A DNA stretch of 41,764 nucleotides from Desulfobacter curvatus DSM 3379 (GTDB taxonomy: Bacteria; Desulfobacterota; Desulfobacteria; Desulfobacterales; Desulfobacteraceae), in the NCBI RefSeq assembly GCF_000373985.1, contig NZ_KB893077.1:154-41917 (forward strand), in the 5' to 3' direction. Below, one piece after another: positions 7,536-15,367 of the stretch. Numbering within the stretch: position 1 is the stretch's first letter; the number at the start of each line of letters is the position of its first letter. Made by a program: the position numbers and the translations under genes. The notes beneath the pieces are model-generated. The model saw only the letters and a program-made list of their open reading frames with translations, ran no database searches and had not been told where the DNA came from.

Positions 7536-8567
7536 ATGAAAGATGAGATTACCTGGGGAATCATTCGTCTGTGTATTGCCATTAATCAAAAAGCCATACA
7601 GATATATATTAAGCTTTCCCAGGCAGAAGAAATAAGTGAGCTCAAGGCGTTCTGGGTCCAGATGGCTGATGAAGAAAAAATACATGCCGATTTCTGGAGC
7701 AGGGTTGCGCTGACCGCTGAAGATTTCATCTTTCCTTGCATTTTTGATACGCCATCGGACATTCAAAAAGAATTGTCCGCCATATTGGAGAAAATTGATG
7801 CTCTCTCAAATCGCTGGGATGAAAAGAAATCAATGGAAAATGCATTTATCCTGGCCTACCGGTTGGAATACTACATGCTGTATCCGACCTTTGAAGTACT
7901 TTTTAACGCCTTAAAGCCCCTAAACAAAGATGATACAGTCCCCTCGGACACATATGACCGCCATATCAGAAGATTTATTGATATGTTCATCCGATATGGC
8001 AATACAACACCCGAATTGGAACTTTTGGGAGAAACGCTGCAAAGCCTTTGGAAAAGAAATAAGGCATTGGTTGACATGGCTATGACTGACGGATTGACGG
8101 GTCTGTTTAACCGGCGGGGCTTTTTAATTGTTGCCCAGGGCTTATTTTCCCTGGCCGAGCGGAGAAAAGAAAATTTAGCCGTCTTTATGATTGATATTGA
8201 TCATTTTAAAAAGATTAATGACAAATATGGCCATCCAAGGGGTGATACCGTACTCAAAGACCTTGCGAAATCTTTGAAGGGGACTGTCCGGAAATCGGAT
8301 GTGATGTGCCGGTATGGCGGGGAAGAATTTGTCATCCTGTTTCCCAATATCCATACCTCTGCAGTGCCTCTGATGGCTGAAAAAATTCGGAAAGAGGTGG
8401 AAAAATCTAGACCGGCCGGTATTTTTACGACCATCAGTATCGGGGTAACCCAGGGCCTGGTTAAAAATAGTTCCGATAACGATTTTTTTTTCTGGGTTTC
8501 GAAAGCAGATAAATGCTTATACAAGGCCAAAGCCAACGGCAGAAATTGCGTGGTGCTTGATTGCTGA
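7536..8567 (+). CDS. ferritin-like sensor domain fused to GGDEF diguanylate cyclase
   Basis: This 343-residue protein joins an all-helical N-terminus (about 1-175) to a GGDEF domain (about 180-340). The active site is GGEEF (261-265), and a product-inhibition I-site RKSD (252-255) stands exactly five residues before it, so it should be an active, feedback-controlled c-di-GMP synthase. The helical part has rubrerythrin-like spacing: DEEKIHADFW (45-54), then glutamates at 111 and 120 and His143 in a second half. It may bind iron or a di-iron site and report oxygen or iron. Some expected ligands, such as the first-helix glutamate, seem replaced by Gln, so metal binding is uncertain. The ATG at 7536 has AAAGGAC 7-8 bases upstream. 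It follows the SPFH pair closely. Confidence 0.85.
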   Translation: MKDEITWGIIRLCIAINQKAIQIYIKLSQAEEISELKAFWVQMADEEKIHADFWSRVALTAEDFIFPCIFDTPSDIQKELSAILEKIDALSNRWDEKKSMENAFILAYRLEYYMLYPTFEVLFNALKPLNKDDTVPSDTYDRHIRRFIDMFIRYGNTTPELELLGETLQSLWKRNKALVDMAMTDGLTGLFNRRGFLIVAQGLFSLAERRKENLAVFMIDIDHFKKINDKYGHPRGDTVLKDLAKSLKGTVRKSDVMCRYGGEEFVILFPNIHTSAVPLMAEKIRKEVEKSRPAGIFTTISIGVTQGLVKNSSDNDFFFWVSKADKCLYKAKANGRNCVVLDC

Positions 8568-8670
8568 TTCCATGGAGGGACATCAATGCATTTTCCGGGG
8601 TGGGTAAAAAAATCACGGCAAGGTTTTCAAACCCTAAGCAACAATGCACACAAAGAAAACAGGAGGAGCA

Positions 8671-8856
8671 ATGACAGACCTTGTACAGTTTAGCATCATT
8701 TTAATCTTTGTCGGATTTCTGTTCTGGCTGGCCAATAGATATATCCCCATGGACAGGAGGATACGGCAGATACTTAACATTCTGGCTGTCATCGCCTTGG
8801 TTTTGTGGCTGGGTAATCTATTTGGGTCGTTCGAGTCCATTCACATCGGTTATTAA
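8671..8856 (+). CDS. small two-helix membrane protein, Thivi_2564-like
   Basis: The 61-residue product has two hydrophobic helices (about 5-22 and 34-52) around the conserved-looking loop LANRYIPMDRRIRQILN. This pattern matches the small Thivi_2564-type inner-membrane family as I know it; the function is unknown. The ATG at 8671 is chosen over 8644 because AGGAGGAG (8661-8668) precedes it. Position after the SPFH and GGDEF genes and before a periplasmic stress protein fits an envelope role (inference). Confidence 0.75.
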   Translation: MTDLVQFSIILIFVGFLFWLANRYIPMDRRIRQILNILAVIALVLWLGNLFGSFESIHIGY

Positions 8857-9056
8857 TGATATCCCTGCTTAAAAAACATTATGTATTCACAAGCAAGACA
8901 ACAATTAGAAATCCGGTCAGGATTTAAAAACCAGCGTGATCATTGATGAACAATAGAGTCATGGAAAAAGCAAGATCGGAAGAGAAACAAAGTTAAAGTA
9001 AGACGAAAAAAATACAAAAGATCCATTCTTTATGGACAAACTTAGGAAATCTTAAA

Positions 9057-9554
9057 ATGAGATATCATCGTATTAAAAAAGTAGTAGCAGCCTTATTTAT
9101 CAGTTTCATGTTTACGCTGCCTTTCAATGCTTTTGGTCAGGATTTGAGCACAAACATTTGCAGGGAAGGATATGGTTCCTTCAATAATTCGGGCCAAAAT
9201 CCCGATGAAATTATACAATATGGACACGGTATGATGCGGTACGGTTTTCAGGAAAGTGGAATGCGGGGCGAGTCCAGCAGATATCCAGGATATGACAGAA
9301 ATTTAAGCGATGCCACCATAAATAAGCTGAATGCAGAGCAGGCATCGTTTATTAAACTCACACAAAATTTAAGACAGACGATTTATGAAAAAGGACTTTA
9401 CCTGAAAGCTGAGCTTGTCAAAAAATCTCCGAATAGTGTTACCGCTTTGGGTATTCAAAAAGATATTTCTGAGGCCAAAGGTGAGTTTGGGCAGAAAATG
9501 ATTGAACATATCATCCGGATGAAAAAAATTAATCTGGAAGCCGATGAAAATTAG
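9057..9554 (+). CDS. periplasmic Spy/CpxP/ZraP-like protein
   Basis: The 165-residue product has a signal peptide (about 1-27, ending NAFGQ) and then a glycine- and tyrosine-rich segment. Its C-terminal helical part carries LNAEQASFIKLTQNLRQ, GLYLKAELVKKSPNS and IQKDISEAKGEFGQKMIEH. Two long charged helices introduced by L-x-A-E-Q are typical of the Spy/CpxP/ZraP group of periplasmic chaperones and metal-binding stress proteins. The full LTxxQ repeats of CpxP are not clear. The region between, with HGMMRYGFQ, could bind metal. In enterobacteria ZraP is under sigma-54 control; no -24/-12 element was found in the 200 bases upstream here. Confidence 0.7.
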   Translation: MRYHRIKKVVAALFISFMFTLPFNAFGQDLSTNICREGYGSFNNSGQNPDEIIQYGHGMMRYGFQESGMRGESSRYPGYDRNLSDATINKLNAEQASFIKLTQNLRQTIYEKGLYLKAELVKKSPNSVTALGIQKDISEAKGEFGQKMIEHIIRMKKINLEADEN

Positions 9555-9839
9555 GATGACGTGGCCTGGGCATAGTAGAGCGCTCCTGTCGGCGTGGCGA
9601 TTGTCTCGGGCGTCCCGCCGATGCCCGCCGTTTAAAGTGAGGTTAAATATGACCGCTTGGGCGCATATGACCTTTTTATCCAGTTGTTAAAAATTTTTCA
9701 AATTATTCGCTGATCTTAATTTTCTATTAATAACTTTACGAATCAGGATGTTACAGAGACGATGTCGATGTGTTCTGTCCTGGCACGTAACATGAATTAT
9801 AGGCTTTAAAGAAGTCATTCCTAAAAAAGGAGAAAAGAT

Positions 9840-10592
9840 ATGAAAAATACATCTAAAGAAACGATTTACCCTCCCGGATATTATGGCAAGAAAATGATGA
9901 GCGCCTCAGATTGGGCCGGTACACAAATCAGACAATGGGAAAGAGCCCAGGCAGAAATAAAAACAGCCAGCCATTTCTCACAAAAGAATTGTATTTGTTT
10001 ATCCCGAGGGATAGGTGCCGGCGCCATGGAAGTCGCTGATTTTCTGTCGGAAATAACAGGCTATCGTGTGATCGATAAAGAAATTATAGAGCATATGGCA
10101 AAAGATTCTTCTCTTACAGAAAAGATTATTGAGACTTTCGATGAGCGGTTTCCGGGAAAGATGCGTGAACTGCTTGTGTCTCTTTCCGTTGAGAAAAAAT
10201 TTTTTAAAACTGACTATGTCAAACAGCTGGCAAAAACGGTTACAGCATTGGCTCATACCGAACCGACGATATTTATTGGCCGGGGGACCCACTTGATTCT
10301 GCCCCGCCATACCGTCTTATCAGTACAATTGGTATGCAGCAAAGAGCACCGGATTGAAAAATTGGCGAATACGCTGGGTATAGGGAAAAGTGAAGCAGAA
10401 GAAAAATTAAACATCATTGATGATGACCATCATGAATTTTTCAAAAAAATTTTTCTCAGGGAAAAAATCTCCCCTGGTGAATTTGATCTGGTCATTCATA
10501 TGGATCACATTACCCAGGAAAATCATGTTGCCCAGATCATTGCGTGTGCCTTTGAACAAAAATTTCAGGTAAGTTTCAAACATAAAAAATAA
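9840..10592 (+). CDS. cytidylate-kinase-like P-loop protein
   Basis: This 250-residue protein matches the cytidylate-kinase-like family: ICLSRGIGAGAMEVADFL (about 52-69) occupies the P-loop position, ITGYRVIDKEII follows, and IFIGRGTHLIL is present. A classical GxxGxGKS/T is not seen; GIGAGA lacks the lysine, so ATP binding may be altered, as in other members of this family. It has an N-terminal extension of about 48 residues. The ribosome site is AAGGAGA at 9827-9833. It lies 109 bases before the glycosyltransferase genes, separated by a palindromic operator-like site, so it may be co-regulated. A role in nucleotide-sugar supply is only a guess. Confidence 0.78.
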   Translation: MKNTSKETIYPPGYYGKKMMSASDWAGTQIRQWERAQAEIKTASHFSQKNCICLSRGIGAGAMEVADFLSEITGYRVIDKEIIEHMAKDSSLTEKIIETFDERFPGKMRELLVSLSVEKKFFKTDYVKQLAKTVTALAHTEPTIFIGRGTHLILPRHTVLSVQLVCSKEHRIEKLANTLGIGKSEAEEKLNIIDDDHHEFFKKIFLREKISPGEFDLVIHMDHITQENHVAQIIACAFEQKFQVSFKHKK

Positions 10593-10605
10593 CTCCATTT
10601 GACTG

Positions 10606-10624
10606 TTGTGAAACGGTTTCACAA
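10606..10624. promoter_or_regulatory. 19-bp LacI-type palindrome upstream of the glycosyltransferase operon
   Basis: TTGTGAAACGGTTTCACAA has two perfect 9-base arms around a central G. GAAAC/GTTTC half-sites around a central C/G are typical of LacI/GalR-family operators for sugar genes. It is followed by A residues, not T residues, on the + strand, so it is not a + strand terminator. It lies 78 bases before the start at 10702. Confidence 0.55.
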
Positions 10625-10701
10625 AAAAACAGAACGGTTTTGGGGCAGCAAAAGAGAAAATGATGTCTCCCTGCTGTCCACAACCGGAACAGGAGAAGAG
10701 T

Positions 10702-12996
10702 ATGATAACGGAAGAACGCCCTATTGAGGGAATCAACTCCATTGCCGTAATCGGCAATTACCTGCCCAGACAATGCGGCATAGCCACTTTTACAAGAGAT
10801 CTGGTTGAAGGTTTATCTGACCGGGCCAAGGATATCCATTGCTGGGCGGTTGCCATGAACGACAGAATGGAAGGCTATGCATATCCTGAAAAAGTACGCT
10901 TTGAGATCAATCAGAACAAATTAGCAGATTATGGTATTACCGCCCAGTTTTTGAATATCAGTCACACAGACATTGTCTGTCTTCAGCATGAATTTGGTAT
11001 TTTCGGAGGTCCCGCAGGAAGTCATCTTATCAAACTATTGTCAAATCTGCATATGCCGGTGGTGACAACTCTGCATACCGTGTTGAAAGACCCTTCTCCC
11101 GAATATCGTAACGTTATGATCAAGCTGGGGGAATTGTCGGACAAACTGGTGGTCATGAGCAGAAAAGCAGAACAACTTCTCCAGGAGATCTATGGTATCC
11201 CCCGGGAGAAAATCGCTTTTATACATCACGGCATTCCGGATATGCCCTTTATCGATTCAAGTTTTAATAAAGACAAATTCGATGTGGAAGGTAAAAAGGT
11301 CTTACTCACCTTTGGCCTGCTTTCACCCAACAAAGGAATTGAAACCGTGCTCCAGGCACTTCCGGCTGTGATCGACAAATATCCGGACGTGATGTATATC
11401 ATCCTTGGCACCACCCATCCCCATGTGCTGAAAACCAAAGGGGAAGCCTATCGGATAATGCTTCAACAAATTGTTCATAATCTGAATATCAGCGACCATG
11501 TCATATTCCAGAATAATTTTGTCCCCTTGAGAGAACTGTGTGAGTTCCTGGGTGTTGCAGATATTTACATCACCCCGTATCTTGAAGAGGCTCAGATTAC
11601 GTCTGGAACCCTTGCCTACGCCATGGGAACAGGCAAAGCCGTCATTTCGACCCCTTACTGGTATGCCCAGGAAATGCTGGCAGACGGCAGGGGCAAAATT
11701 GTACCGTTCAACAATCCCGGCGCCATGGCAGAACAGATTAACGCCCTTTTACGCGATGATACCCAGCGCCACGCCATCCGTAAAAAAGCATACACCTTTA
11801 CAAGGGAAGCCGTGTGGGCAAAAGTCTGCCAAAACTATCTTGACCTCTTCAATGAGGTTCGCCAGAAGCGAATCCAGCATCCAAGGCCCAGACATTCCTA
11901 CGTGGAAAACCTTAAAGCCATTACCCGCTTTGACCTGCCCGAAATAAAGCTGGATCACCTTAAATCCATGACCGATGATACCGGCATCCTGCAACATGCA
12001 GATCATACCATTCCCAGCAGACTGCATGGATACTGCACGGATGATAATGCCAGAGCCCTGCTGGCGGCGGCCATGGGACAAAGATATCTGCCGACCAACG
12101 GTCTTGGCCTGGATGCCTTAAGCGGTCATTATTTAGGATTTCTTTTATACGCATACAATGAAGAAAACGGTCGGTTCCGTAATTTTATGACCTACGCAAG
12201 AGATTGGGCAGAAGAGACCGGGTCCGAGGATTCCCACGGACGGGCGGTCTGGTGCCTGGGAAAAACCGTGGCGTTTCTGGAAAATTCAGATCATCGGACC
12301 ATGAGTACCGTGCTTTTTAAAAAGGCATTGATTGCCACAGAGAATTTCAAATCGCCCAGGGCTGTGGCATTCTGTCTGGTTGGCATTGACGCCTACCTGG
12401 AAAAATTTTCGGGTGACAGTGATGCCAAAAGGATCAGAGATGTTCTGGCAGAAAGATTATTCAATCAGTTCTGCGAAAATAAAACCGATGACTGGCCATG
12501 GATAGAGGATACCTTGAATTATGCCAACGCCAAACTGTCCCAGGCGCTTCTGGTATCGGGTCATCGAATGGAAAACCACGAGATGGTGAAGATGGGTCTG
12601 GACAGTCTTACGTGGCTGCTGTCCATCCAGACGACAGATCACCATTTTGTCCCCATCGGCTGTCACGGCTGGTATAGAAAAAAAGAAGAGAGAGCCAGAT
12701 TTGATCAGCAGCCCATCGAAGCCAAAACCATGGTTGAAGCATGTGCCGCAGCCTACAGCATTTCCCATGACCGGCAATGGTTTGAAAACGCCGTCATGTG
12801 TTTTAACTGGTTTCTGGGACACAATGATCTGAACATGCCGCTGTATGACCCTAAAACCGGCGGATGCCGGGACGGACTGATGGTGGACGGCATCAACCAG
12901 AACCAGGGGGCGGAATCAACGCTTGCCTGGCTGCTGTCGCTAATGACATTGCAAAAACTTTATGCAGATGAACTGCTGCATCAGTCTTCACCCTAG
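10702..12996 (+). CDS. GT4 glycosyltransferase with C-terminal alpha/alpha-barrel glycosidase-like domain
   Basis: The 764-residue protein has an N-terminal GT-B glycosyltransferase of family GT4 (about 10-390): YLPRQCGIATFTRDL in the first lobe and PYLEEAQITSGTLAYAMGTG in the nucleotide-sugar lobe, with the E-x7-E-like spacing of retaining enzymes. The remaining about 350 residues start near TDDTGILQHADHTIPSRLHG and contain YCTDDNARALLAAA, WPWIEDTLNYANAKL and NQNQGAESTLAWL. They look like a six-hairpin (alpha/alpha)6 glycosidase fold of unknown activity. Sugar transfer and trimming or measuring of the product could thus sit in one chain (inference). The start at 10702 is chosen for AGGAGAAGAG at 10690-10699. 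It leads a run of four sugar genes spaced by about 20-30 bases. Confidence 0.85.
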   Translation: MITEERPIEGINSIAVIGNYLPRQCGIATFTRDLVEGLSDRAKDIHCWAVAMNDRMEGYAYPEKVRFEINQNKLADYGITAQFLNISHTDIVCLQHEFGIFGGPAGSHLIKLLSNLHMPVVTTLHTVLKDPSPEYRNVMIKLGELSDKLVVMSRKAEQLLQEIYGIPREKIAFIHHGIPDMPFIDSSFNKDKFDVEGKKVLLTFGLLSPNKGIETVLQALPAVIDKYPDVMYIILGTTHPHVLKTKGEAYRIMLQQIVHNLNISDHVIFQNNFVPLRELCEFLGVADIYITPYLEEAQITSGTLAYAMGTGKAVISTPYWYAQEMLADGRGKIVPFNNPGAMAEQINALLRDDTQRHAIRKKAYTFTREAVWAKVCQNYLDLFNEVRQKRIQHPRPRHSYVENLKAITRFDLPEIKLDHLKSMTDDTGILQHADHTIPSRLHGYCTDDNARALLAAAMGQRYLPTNGLGLDALSGHYLGFLLYAYNEENGRFRNFMTYARDWAEETGSEDSHGRAVWCLGKTVAFLENSDHRTMSTVLFKKALIATENFKSPRAVAFCLVGIDAYLEKFSGDSDAKRIRDVLAERLFNQFCENKTDDWPWIEDTLNYANAKLSQALLVSGHRMENHEMVKMGLDSLTWLLSIQTTDHHFVPIGCHGWYRKKEERARFDQQPIEAKTMVEACAAAYSISHDRQWFENAVMCFNWFLGHNDLNMPLYDPKTGGCRDGLMVDGINQNQGAESTLAWLLSLMTLQKLYADELLHQSSP

Positions 12997-13025
12997 TCAA
13001 CAGGGTAAATATAAAGGAAAATTTT

Positions 13026-14378
13026 ATGCGCATTGCCATGCTGTCACCCATTGCCTGGCGCACCCCACCACGGCACTACGGCCCCTGGGAAAAGATAGCT
13101 TCATTGCTGACCGAAGCCCTGGTGGGACTTGGTCATGACGTCACGCTGTTTGCCACGGGAGATTCGATTACACACGGCCGCCTGCATGCCGTGTGCACCA
13201 GGGGATATGAAGAGGATTCAAACATCATTCCCAAGGTATACGAATGTCTTCACATCTCCGAATTATTCGATCATGCAGAAGAATTTGATATCATACACAA
13301 TAATTTTGATTTTCTTCCTTTAACCTATACTGGCCTTACCAGAACACCGGTGGTGACAACCATCCACGGTTTTTCATCCCCTGGAATTTTACCGGTGTAT
13401 CGCAAGTACAATAAAAAAACATTCTATGTTTCCATCAGTGATGCCGACCGGGCCGAAGGTCTGGATTATATTGACACCATTCACCACGGCATTGATATAA
13501 ATGAATTTGATTTCCAAACAGACCCGGAAGACTATCTGTTGTTTTTCGGCCGTATCCATCCGGATAAAGGCGCTAAAGAGGCCATTGAAATCGCCCGGGC
13601 ATGCGGCAAAAGACTGATCATGGCAGGGATTATCCAGGACAGCGCATATTTTAAAGACGATATCCAGCCGTTCATCGATGATGCCAGTGTGGTTTATCTG
13701 GGCAGTGTCGGACCCGAAAAAAGAAATAAACTATTAGGCAAAGCCCTTGCACTGCTTCACCCCATCAATTTCAACGAGCCCTTCGGCCTTTCCGTTATCG
13801 AAGCCATGGCCTGCGGAACCCCGATCATCGCAAACAACCGGGGGAGTATGCCCGAGCTTATCCGGAACAAAAAAAACGGATTTCTCGTTTCCGGCATCCA
13901 TGAGGCCGTCGGCGCGGTGGAACGTATCAGGGATATTGACCGGGAATTCTGCCGTCGGACAGTGATGGATCATTTTACCATCGACTGCATGGTCAAAAAA
14001 TATATCCGGGTGTATGAGCAGATCATGGAGACAACCAGGCGTGAAGATCACCGTCCCTGGGGATTTTATAGAATACTTTCCGATGAGAATACCGTTAAGA
14101 ATAAAAAAATTGTGGTATATCCGGGAAAACGACTGAGTCTCCAACGTCACCAGCATCGTGATGAGCACTGGTACATCGTCAGCGGTAAAGGCATGTGGAC
14201 ACTCGGCGATAAAACGGCTCCTGTAACTGCCGGACAATCCTTTGATATTCCGAGAAAATCCCTTCACAGAATTGAAAACAATGGTCAGGACAATTTGGTA
14301 TTTATGGAGATTCAAACGGGAGATTATTTTGGCGAGGATGATATTGAACGTCTGGCCGATGATTTCGGAAGAATCTGA
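13026..14378 (+). CDS. GT4 glycosyltransferase fused to a phosphomannose-isomerase-type cupin
   Basis: Residues 1-335 are a GT4 glycosyltransferase: an N-terminal lobe with GGxH-like PPRHYGPWE, and NEPFGLSVIEAMACGTPII (about 250-268) with the E-x7-E donor motif. Residues 338-450 are a complete type II mannose-6-phosphate isomerase cupin: RPWGFYRIL (343-351), PGKRLSLQRHQHRDEHW (366-382) with metal ligands His375, His377, Glu380/His381 and His414, and GEDDIERLADDFGR at the end. That domain normally interconverts fructose-6-phosphate and mannose-6-phosphate in GDP-mannose synthesis. Its fusion to a glycosyltransferase strongly suggests mannose as the transferred sugar. It starts 29 bases after the preceding gene, with AAAGGAAAA before the ATG. 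Confidence 0.92.
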   Translation: MRIAMLSPIAWRTPPRHYGPWEKIASLLTEALVGLGHDVTLFATGDSITHGRLHAVCTRGYEEDSNIIPKVYECLHISELFDHAEEFDIIHNNFDFLPLTYTGLTRTPVVTTIHGFSSPGILPVYRKYNKKTFYVSISDADRAEGLDYIDTIHHGIDINEFDFQTDPEDYLLFFGRIHPDKGAKEAIEIARACGKRLIMAGIIQDSAYFKDDIQPFIDDASVVYLGSVGPEKRNKLLGKALALLHPINFNEPFGLSVIEAMACGTPIIANNRGSMPELIRNKKNGFLVSGIHEAVGAVERIRDIDREFCRRTVMDHFTIDCMVKKYIRVYEQIMETTRREDHRPWGFYRILSDENTVKNKKIVVYPGKRLSLQRHQHRDEHWYIVSGKGMWTLGDKTAPVTAGQSFDIPRKSLHRIENNGQDNLVFMEIQTGDYFGEDDIERLADDFGRI

Positions 14379-14397
14379 CTTATGAGAAAGGGCCCAA

Positions 14398-15339
14398 ATG
14401 AAAACAATGCAGGATGTTGTAATGCGTTCCCTGAAGAACCCCATTTTGACCCGGGAGGATGTACCGTATCCCGTTTCAACGGTTCACAATGCCGGGGTGG
14501 TCAAATACAAAAACCGCTATATTATGCTGTTCAGGGCCCATTTAAAAAACGGTCGGTCCATTATCGGAAGGGCGGACAGTCTGGATGGGTTTACATTCAA
14601 AGTTTTACCGAAACCTTTTTTGACTCCGGCATCCTATGGAATTTTTGCCGAATATGAAGCGTTTGGTATTGAAGATCTGCGCATCAACCCGGTGGACGGG
14701 TCATACGTTCTCACCTACAGCGCCTATTCCCGCCACGGGGTTCGCATTGCTCTGGCCCGTACAGATGATTTTAAAAAAATTGAACGGATTGCCTTGATCA
14801 CCCAGGCAGATCTGCGTAATGTGGTCATTTTTCCTGAAAAAATTAAAGGTCGGTATGCCCGATTAGATCGCCCGCATTCAGAAATTTCACCATGGTCCAT
14901 CTGGATTTCCTATTCCCCGGATCTCATTTACTGGGGAGACTCACAGGTTGTCATCAAACCGTTGGCCTACCACTGGGATGAGATGAAAATTGGTCCGGGC
15001 GCACCTCCGTTTAAAACCAATGAGGGCTGGCTTCATATCTACCATGGTGTTTTTAAAACCATGTCCGGCTCCGTATACCGGCTCGGTGCTGCGCTGCATG
15101 ATCTTGCCGATCCGGCCAGAGTGCTCGGGGTGTCTGATCAATGGATCCTGCAGCCAGAAGATGCCTGGGAACAGACCGGCTATGTCCCCAATGTGGTGTT
15201 TACCTGCGGTGCGGTTCCCGAAGATGACGGGACTGTGAAAATTTACTGGGGGGGCGCGGATACGGTGATGTGTATGGGTACTGCAAAGGTCCGAGACCTT
15301 GTCTCTTTGTGCCTTGAATCCGGCCGTCCGCCCATGTAG
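14398..15339 (+). CDS. GH130 family mannoside phosphorylase-like protein
   Basis: The 313-residue five-bladed-propeller enzyme shows GH130 signatures: NPILTREDVPYPVSTVHNAG near the N-terminus, FGIEDLRI with the putative catalytic acid Asp93, and GPGAPPFKTNEGWLHIYHGV near residue 200. GH130 enzymes cleave beta-mannosides with phosphate to give mannose-1-phosphate, and the reaction is reversible; a few are hydrolases. The linkage cannot be told from the sequence alone. It begins 19 bases after the GT4-cupin gene, has AAAGGG at 14386-14391, and no signal peptide, so it works in the cytoplasm beside the synthetic enzymes. Confidence 0.92.
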   Translation: MKTMQDVVMRSLKNPILTREDVPYPVSTVHNAGVVKYKNRYIMLFRAHLKNGRSIIGRADSLDGFTFKVLPKPFLTPASYGIFAEYEAFGIEDLRINPVDGSYVLTYSAYSRHGVRIALARTDDFKKIERIALITQADLRNVVIFPEKIKGRYARLDRPHSEISPWSIWISYSPDLIYWGDSQVVIKPLAYHWDEMKIGPGAPPFKTNEGWLHIYHGVFKTMSGSVYRLGAALHDLADPARVLGVSDQWILQPEDAWEQTGYVPNVVFTCGAVPEDDGTVKIYWGGADTVMCMGTAKVRDLVSLCLESGRPPM

Positions 15340-15367
15340 CCCCGAATTGAATCAAGGAAACACACAT

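Noticed and set aside
9781..9796. sigma-54-like TGGCAC before the cytidylate-kinase-like gene
   Set aside because: The -12 part reads ATGAA and lacks the essential GC.
13734..14444. 236-residue minus-strand open frame
   Set aside because: It is antisense to the GT4-cupin gene, whose motifs are certain.
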